This document shows, piece by piece, positions 58,003 to 64,000 of a stretch of DNA of 64,000 bases (positions are counted from its first letter, which is position 1; every line of letters begins with the position of its first letter). The stretch is taken from the NCBI GenBank assembly GCA_037349315.1, contig JBAIAC010000001.1:2728001-2792000 (forward strand). The letters are read 5' to 3'. Source of the stretch: Chelydra serpentina. Lineage: Eukaryota > Chordata > Testudines > Chelydridae. The notes below the pieces were generated by a model. The model was not told the DNA's origin, ran no database searches, and saw only the letters and a program-made list of their open reading frames with translations. The translations under genes and the position numbers were made by a program.

Positions 58003-60107
58003 TCTTACCCTATGAGGCTAACTGCTTCCAATCTGGGAAAGCTGTTGTTCAGTCACATGTTGTATAACCAGTGGGATCTAATCTATGGTATTTCTAAATG
58101 GTCTGTCATCTTGACATCTGTGTAAGAATCATAAGAGTCATGATCGAATTCTGCTGGACTCCATGCAAGGACTAAGACAGACCATTTTAACTCTTTTGTT
58201 GCATATTGCCCGCCTATTCTTGCTCATTGCTTACAGAGCATAGTCTGTGTTTCCTTACAGAAATATTCTTGGTCTCCATGTATTCTACCAAAATACCATA
58301 GCCAATTTGTCTGCAGCTCAGTGGCTTAGTGTCAGCTATTACTTCACTTTTAAAAAAGAAACCAGCAAGGAAGAAATAAATTGCAGTAAAAGTACTGCAC
58401 AGAAATCCTTAAAAATAAAAAGCAAAATGTAATTATAATCTGAAAAAATTACAACTTCCTCTGTACAATGGATCTGTTAGTGATAATGTCCAGCTTTGCT
58501 TTGTGTATTTTTTTGTAAGCCCATTTTACTAATGGTTCTCATAAACTTATCTCTTCCCCGCATACACACACATTTTGCTCTCTTTCCACTTTTGGAAAAG
58601 TAGAAATGGGTCATATCAAAACCTTGCAAGTTTCACAGAATATGGAGGCTGTAACTGAGAGCAGAAGTTGGCCATACATTTAAACCTCTCTTATTTATAG
58701 GCTGTAGTTTAGTTTGAACTCACAGACAAAGGACCAAGTTATGCAATCCTTATTCAGGCAAAATTCCTATTGAAAACCATGTGGGTTTTATCCAAATAAG
58801 AAAAATACCACACATAGTCTATAACATTTTTCATCAATGGGAATTTCAGAGAACAGAAGATTTGAGTTAGGGTAACATATGTATTTCTAGATTAAGGAAT
58901 TTGCACTACAGAGAATAAGACTGACATCCAGAGACAATTTTTCTGGAACTCAGGAAAAGTGGTTTTATAGAGAGCAGCCCTTTTTAAAATGCTTCCATTT
59001 ATACTAAAAATACACTGGAGGCTACAATAATGGCTGAGGTGCACAAAAGGTTTCTACAAAGACAGCCATTTCACTGTGTATACCTTATCATGTGGAGTGT
59101 GCTATGCTTTTGTCTAAAGATTTGCCTTTTATCTTTACTGCTTCTCTTAAAGTGAAACCGTATTATGCTCTTAAGAACCAAGGTAAGTTGCCTGGCTAAG
59201 GAAGCCTTTGTAGAGATATTTGTTCATAAATAATATCATTATGTGTATGGACAAGAGTTTGAGCTGTTATTGTGAATTTACCAGCTTTGTGTTAGTAAAA
59301 GTGTCATGCCAACCCTCTCCCCTCACTCCATTTTTGATGCAGCTTTATATCTAGTGAATAGCACTGGAGTCTATCAGAAATTCATCCATACATTCCAAAT
59401 CTACAAATGGAAGAGAAGAAGGAGATTTTGTTCATGTCACTCAGTCTTCGATATTCTGCATTTAATTCAAGGATTCATGTTTACAAGTGATAAGGTACAG
59501 TACTGAATTTGCATATGTGTATGTATAACTGGTAATGTCACCACTACTTCCTTTTATTGGCTTCAGGCTCATAGCAATTTGCAACTGCACAGCATCTTTT
59601 GTTCTTTCTTTTGTTTTTTCAATACGTTTTGATGCAGTGTGGCTAAGTGCAATGCGTAATGCCAGCTACTACAGTATGTTGGGGTGTGTATGGGCAGCAG
59701 ATTATTATTTTAAATAATTTTCTGCTCATTAAAGTAAAGGTACAACAGTTGGATGTGATTCACCACTGTGAACTTGCACAATGGTTCTCTTCATCAATAT
59801 TCACAGATCTGCTGACTATCTGAAGAAAAGAAAGATAGCAGTAGCAATGTCATACACTCATGGGGAAAAAAGGAAAGGGGAAAAATTATTTTGGATGTCA
59901 GTACTTTAATGCAGAGTCCGGGTTGAACACTAATACCTTTGCTGAAATGCCATCACTTTTAGGAACCAAATTCCCATGGACTATCAGCAGCATTACACTG
60001 AAAACTCATTACTTTGGTCCCATGATGCAAATATTGACTTGCATCTATTCTCTCTATGGGCTAATCCCTCATCATTTTTTAATCCTCATTCACATATCAG
60101 GTAGACG
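58003..60107. other. Single-copy AT-rich DNA, no gene seen
   Basis: No domain, RNA gene or clear repeat recognised. The GC content jumps at the gypsy LTR. Confidence 0.5.
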
Positions 60108-60219
60108 TGTGTAGCGAGGCGGGCTGGCGCCCCACCACCCCGCAGAGTGAAACACCAGCCCAGTGGCCAGAGTGGGTGGGGCCAGGAGGCTCTGGGCCCA
60201 CCCCGCAAAGAGAGAGGCC

Positions 60220-60282
60220 GCGACCTGGAAGTAGACCAGCGCGACCTGGAAGTAGACCAGAGCGACCCGGAAGTATAAAGGC
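60220..60282 (+). promoter_or_regulatory. LTR promoter: three 21-bp repeats ending in a TATA box
   Basis: GCGACCTGGAAGTAGACCA starts the units at 60220 and 60241. The third unit (60262) reads GCGACCCGGAAGTATAAAG. Thus TATAAA (60274-60279) lies in the third unit. Each unit has a GGAAGT core, the central motif of ETS-factor sites. The binding factor is inference. Confidence 0.6.
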
Positions 60283-60769
60283 GGGCCTGTGGAGCTCACT
60301 AGAGGAGCAGCCACCGGGGAGACCAGACACGGCCAGCTTAGCTCGCGACTGGGAAACCCCTGTAGCCCCAGGTACCCGCCTAGACTGGCCGGGCCCGCCG
60401 GGCGGCCCCTGCCCGGAGGAGTGGCCGGACCTGCCGAGTGACCGCGAGTCGGACGAGGAGCCCATGAGGCTGGGAACCGCCGAAGACACCCCCTGGACTC
60501 AGGTGCCGCCCGAGAGAGAGTTAGGAAGTGGCCCGGGGACAGCCGACCCCAGTCTGGCTGCACCGTGGCCAGAACCCATGTCAGTGTGTTGCGGCCAGGA
60601 TCCCCACTGACACAGCAGCGGATCCTTTGCCGCTGTTAGGGCCCCGGGCCGGGACGCAGTGGAGTGGGTGGGCCTGCGTCCCCCCTGCCACCCAACGTGT
60701 GGGTGGCAGTCTCCCCTTCTCCCAGGTTCTCCAGAGATAGGACCTGGGCTTGCCACCACCTACATTGAG

Positions 60770-61025
60770 GGCTCAGCCCCTGCTTGAGGGCCTGAGCCTT
60801 GAACTACTTTGCTGCCCCGCCCTGACCAAGGGCCAGGGCTCCTTGACTCATTGATTGCTCAGCCCCTGCCTGAGGAGCTGAGCCTTTGACTATTTACCCG
60901 CTGCCTCGCCCTGACCCAGGGCCTGGGCCTATTGAACTCTGTGCTCAGCCCCTGCTTGAGGGCCTGAGCCCTGACTATTCACTTGCTTTCTGCCCGCCCT
61001 GACTCAGGGCCAGGGCTTAGCCTCT
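60770..61025 (+). repeat. Tandem repeat in the 3' part of the LTR
   Basis: About 2.7 units of 90-100 bp share GCTCAGCCCCTGCYTGAGG, then CTGAGCC, then GCCCTGACYMAGGGCC. The GGGC/GCCC arms give each unit hairpin potential. Confidence 0.75.
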
Positions 61026-61149
61026 ACCGCTTACAGGACCCGACCGGAGGTGTTCGGGCCCGAGACCACGGATTCTCCAACTTAATCGAACGAGCACAGC
61101 GAGGCGGGCTGGCGCCCCACCACCCCGCCATAGACTGAGACCCCTATAC

Positions 61150-61170
61150 ATGGTGGAGAATGCGGGCACC
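61150..61170 (+). other. Primer-binding site of the gypsy element
   Basis: TGGTGGAGAATGCGG starts directly after the CA end of the LTR, the normal place for annealing of a tRNA 3' end (TGG pairs with CCA). I cannot name the tRNA. Confidence 0.55.
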
Positions 61171-61222
61171 GATCCCCTTAGCCCTGTGAGAAGGGACCTG
61201 CGGGAGAGCGGGCCTGACCAAC

Positions 61223-61720
61223 ATGGACATGGATAAGCTTATTAAGTTCTTGGCCGAGAGCCAGCAGCAGCAGCAGGCCGCCCAGCTCCAGCTCCAGCAG
61301 CAGCAGCAGCAGCAGGCCGCCCAGCTCCAGCAGCAGCAGCAGCAGCAATCCTTGATGGAGGATTTCCTCGCGGCCGAGGCCCCCGTGGGGCCAACTACCC
61401 GAGCTGCCCCACCAGTACTGGAGCGCCCCACTCCAGAGAAGAGGGGCCCCATCCGGGGCGAAATGCGAAATTCTTCGCGGGGCACAGAGCCCTGACCCCG
61501 GCCGACCGAGGGCCCGGTTCGACAAGCCCTGATACCTCGGCCCATCCCCCGGGGGGCCAACCGAAGCCTCCCAAAGGGCCCGACAGGAACCCCGCCCCGG
61601 CCGGGACAACCAGACCTCGGACCATGTTTCTCCTGCGGGAGACATGGCCATTTGCAACAGGACTGCACCAAAATGGACTGCAGCTTTGGCCAACTCTGTG
61701 CGGGAGATGCCCGTGCCCGG
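61223..61720 (+). pseudogene. Gypsy Gag: glutamine-rich start plus CCHC knuckle, no clear capsid
   Basis: Gag normally packages the RNA. From the Met at 61223, residues 13-42 are rich in glutamine with QAAQLQ interruptions, encoded by CAG runs. A TGA at 61493-61495 breaks the frame, which stays open beyond. The zinc knuckle PCFSCGRHGHLQQDC (about 61622-61666) is in the same frame and has the C-x2-C-x4-H-x4-C spacing. Only about 134 codons separate Met and knuckle, too few for a capsid domain of usual size. A deletion, or a start further upstream in another frame, are the options. Confidence 0.7.
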
Positions 61721-62100
61721 CGGCCCCAAGCCGCCAAGATCACGGTGCCAGTGGTTGTCGGGGAGCACCCAACCCAGGCCCTGATTGATTCAGGCTGTGG
61801 CCAGACCTTAATGTGGCAAAACCTCGGCTTCCAGACTGATCCAGACCTGGGGACGATTTGTCTGCAGTGCATCCACGGGGACGTAAGGCCATACCCCAGC
61901 GCCCGAGTCCGGTTAACCGTGGATGGGGTGACATGACTGATGGTGGTTGGTCTGGCCCCTCGGCTAGCATATCCAGTGATCCTGGGGCGAGACTGGCCGG
62001 AGTTCCCCGAAGTCCTCCGTGCGAACACCGAGGAGGCTCCGGCGGCCACCCCAGCCCTGGAAGGAGATCCTCCCGAGGCCCAGTCAGAAGGCGGTGAGGC
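61721..62100 (+). pseudogene. Gypsy aspartic protease with one stop
   Basis: The same frame as Gag leads into TVPVVVGEHPTQALIDSGCG, where DSG (Asp codon 61787-61789) is the active site. A TGA at 61934-61936 interrupts before MVVGLAPRLAYPVILGRDWP, which holds the conserved VILGRDW end of the protease. A Pro/Glu-rich linker follows to the integrase. Confidence 0.82.
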
Positions 62101-62149
62101 ACCAGACTACACTGGACCAAGGGAAGAACCAAGAGACTCTCCGCGGGAT

Positions 62150-63480
62150 GCGGTGGATGCTCCCCAGCTGCTCACGGATTTTTGCCGTGATCAAAGGGCA
62201 GATCCTGCGCTCAGCCATGCATATGAGCAGTTGGCGGCCGTCAATGGAGCTATAACTGACCCCCAGCGGGCGACACAGTGGCCCCACTTTGAGCTGCGCC
62301 AGGACCGCCTGTACTGGGTCGAGCAAGACCTGCACACCAGGGAATCCCGAACCCAACTGCTCGTGCCCCAGTGTCACTGGCGAGCGGTGATGAAGCTCGC
62401 CCATGATATCCCCGCAGCTGGGCATTTGGGCCACGAAAAGACCCTGGCCCGAATACTGATGCGGTTTTTCTGGCCAGGTATACACAAAGAGGTGAGGAGC
62501 TACTGCCAGTCATGTCCAGAGTGCCAGTTAGCTGCCCCACCGCAGCCACCTAAGGTCCCCCTGATCCCTATGCCCCTCGTCGAAACACCATTCGAACGGG
62601 TGGCCATGGACCTGGTGGGGCCCCTTCAAAAAAGTTCGGCCGGGTTCCAATACATCTTAGTGATGGTGGACTATGCTACCCGTTTCCCAGAGGCAATACC
62701 ACTCCGGAGCATCACCGCCCGAACCATCGTGGGGGAACTCGTGATGGTCTTCGCTCGGGTAGGCCTGCCCCAGGAGATTCTCACGGATCAGGGGACCAAC
62801 TTTACGTCCCGGATGCTGCAGCAGGTGTGCGAACTCCTGGGGATCAAACAGTTACGTACATCGGTCTACCACCTGCAAACGGACGGTTTGGTCGAACGGT
62901 TTAACCGCACCCTGAAGGCCATGTTACGGAAGTTCCCCCCAGAAGAGCTACGCCAGTGGGATCAGCTACTCCCGCCGCTGCTCTTGGCGGTCTGAGAAAT
63001 ACCCCAGTCGTCCACCAAGTTTTCCCCATTTGAGCTGCTATATGGGCGCTGCCCCCGGTGGCTACTGGACCTGATGCGCGAAACCTGGGAGCAAGCCCCG
63101 TCTCCGACCCAGGGTCTCTTGAAATATGTCTTCCAGCTCCAGGATCGCCTTACTCAAGCCGGGGCTCTAGCTAGGGAAAATTTGAAGGCCGCACAAGAAG
63201 CTCAGGCCCAGATTTATAACCGCGGTGCATGAGTCCGCGACTTCCAACCCAGCGATCGGGTTCTGCTCCTCCTGCCCTCCAGTGAGTCAAAATTACTGGC
63301 CCGGTGGCAAGGGCCGTATGAGGTATCCCGGAAGGTTGGGCCCATCACCTATGAGATCATCCAGCCCGACCGGCGCCGGAGGACGCAGCGGTATCATGTT
63401 AACCTCCTAAAACCCTGGCGGGAGCGGGAGGGACTCTTTATCAACCCTTCCCCGCCGGAGCCCGAACTGCGCCACCCTTC
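62150..63480 (+). pseudogene. Gypsy integrase, DD35E, two stops
   Basis: The N-terminal zinc domain reads AHDIPAAGHLGHEKT ... YCQSCPEC. The core has Asp at 62609-62611 (AMDLVGPL), Asp at 62786-62788 (ILTDQGTNF) and Glu at 62894-62896 (LVERFNRTL). The second Asp and the Glu are exactly 35 residues apart. Stops are TGA at 62993-62995 and TGA at 63230-63232. The C-terminus carries the GPY/F motif (RWQGPYEVSRKVGPITYEI) and YHVNLLKPW. These are Ty3/gypsy traits. The gene lies upstream of the reverse transcriptase, which is unusual. Confidence 0.9.
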
Positions 63481-63509
63481 CGGGGGACCCCGTAAGCCCT
63501 CAGCTCGGG

Positions 63510-64000
63510 GAGACCCTGACGGAGGAACAACTCAAGCAGACCCAATGCCTCCTCCGGGCGTTCCCGCGAACCTTTACGGTCCAACCCGGATACACGACCC
63601 TCGTCCATCACACCATCCAGACGGAACCGGGGGTGGTGATCAGAGAGGCGACCAGGCCAGTGCCTTATCACATGCGGCAAGTCATTGAGGAAGAAGTGCA
63701 GGCCATGCTGGACCTGGGGGTTATCGAACCCTCGCAGAGCGAATGGCGCAGCCCCGTAGTACTGGTCCCCAAACCTGACAGCACGCGACGGTTTTGCATC
63801 GACTTCCGATGCTTCAACGCCATCTCCAAGTTTGATGCGTACCCAATGCCCCCGGTGGACGAGTTGCTGGGCCGGTTAGGAGAGGCCCGCTGCATCACTA
63901 CCCTCGACCTGAGCAAAGGGTATTGGCAGATTCCCCTCAACCCCGCCTCCAGGGAGAAGACCGCCTTTGCTACACCCACCGGCCTGTACCAATTCACTCG
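63510..64000 (+). pseudogene. Gypsy reverse transcriptase, N-terminal part, runs off the window
   Basis: After a one-step frame change from the integrase, the frame is open to the edge (163 codons). LLRAFPRTFTVQPGYTTLVHH is the leader, LDLGVIEPSQSEWRSPVVLV the first RT block, RRFCIDFRCFN the second, and TLDLSKGYWQIPLNPASREK the third with the first catalytic Asp. TAFATPTGLYQFT is the fourth. The YxDD block and RNase H would lie beyond the edge. The frame change may be a mutation or a programmed shift. Confidence 0.88.

Larger units (their letters stand above)
60108..61150 (+). repeat. 5' LTR of the gypsy element
   Basis: It starts TGTGTAGCGAGGCGGG and ends CCCCTATACA, followed at once by TGGTGGAGAATGCGGG, the expected place of the primer-binding site. 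TATAAA lies at 60274-60279. GCGAGGCGGGCTGGCGCC plus the next dozen bases occur near both ends (60114-60143 and 61099-61128). The 3' part carries a tandem of about 95 bp (60770-61025). The start could shift by two bases because of a TGTGTG-like context. Confidence 0.7.
60108..64000 (+). mobile_element. Ty3/gypsy element with integrase before reverse transcriptase, partial
   Basis: A GC-rich retrotransposon holds, in order, a 5' LTR, a short Gag with a CCHC knuckle, protease, integrase and reverse transcriptase, and is cut off by the window edge. The order PR-IN-RT is not that of standard Ty3/gypsy (PR-RT-RH-IN). It matches the Gmr1-type branch known from deuterostomes. Several in-frame stops and one frameshift show that this copy is inactive. 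The 3' LTR, RNase H and target duplication lie outside. Confidence 0.85.

Noticed and set aside
60090..60563. 157-codon antisense frame and a 167-codon sense frame in the gypsy LTR
   Set aside because: Both lie in the LTR and reflect high GC content; neither has a domain.
61223..61345. Host polyglutamine gene
   Set aside because: The CAG runs lie just after an LTR and primer site and in frame with a CCHC knuckle and protease, so they belong to Gag.
61144..62049. 301-codon antisense frame with Cys/Leu runs
   Set aside because: It is the shadow of the CAG repeats and the Gag-protease frame on plus.

Overview
The window looks like nuclear DNA of a cryptodiran (hidden-neck) turtle. The best evidence is two copies of a tRNA-derived SINE (24075-24246 and 42497-42676). 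Their head carries pol III A and B boxes, and their tail is shared with CR1 LINEs, as in the turtle CryPolIII/'tortoise' SINE family. CR1 LINEs, DIRS elements, Harbinger and hAT elements and Ty3/gypsy LTRs in one place fit the same source. I found no host protein-coding exon, rRNA, tRNA gene or CRISPR. The window is best read as gene-poor intergenic or intronic DNA built from layered mobile elements.

Layout. 1-2219: single-copy DNA with one hAT-type MITE. 2223-7353: a complete PIF/Harbinger transposon between TTA target duplications, with an open DDE transposase gene (minus strand) and a two-exon Myb/SANT-like gene (plus strand). 7357-7935: CR1 tail, antisense. 9940-10808: solo LTR. 13115-16268: long CR1 with almost the whole EN-RT frame. 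17070-20512: older CR1 split by a hAT MITE and a 1.2-kb solo LTR. 20513-34990: single-copy DNA with a SINE, CR1 pieces, minisatellites, two palindromic Harbinger-type MITEs, an antisense DIRS-like fragment and two LTRs. 34995-42860: a DIRS (tyrosine-recombinase) retrotransposon, itself broken by a CR1 and a SINE. 42861-60107: MITEs, minisatellites, LTR fragments and a gypsy fragment flanked by inverted LTR pieces. 60108-64000: the 5' 3.9 kb of a Ty3/gypsy element that runs off the window.

How the parts relate. The Harbinger element encodes both proteins that this superfamily needs. Its TTA/TAA target choice and GTCTACACT end motif are shared by several short MITEs here, so it or relatives could have moved them. 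The SINE tails match the CR1 tails in the same window, the expected sign of LINE enzymes copying SINEs. Nesting gives relative ages: CR1 before hAT MITE and LTR at 17-20 kb; DIRS before CR1 and SINE at 35-43 kb.

The most unusual item is the gypsy element at the right edge. Its integrase (DD35E, GPY/F) lies upstream of its reverse transcriptase. That is the Ty1/copia-like domain order reported for the rare Gmr1-type branch of Ty3/gypsy. Family names rest on motifs read by eye; no search was run.
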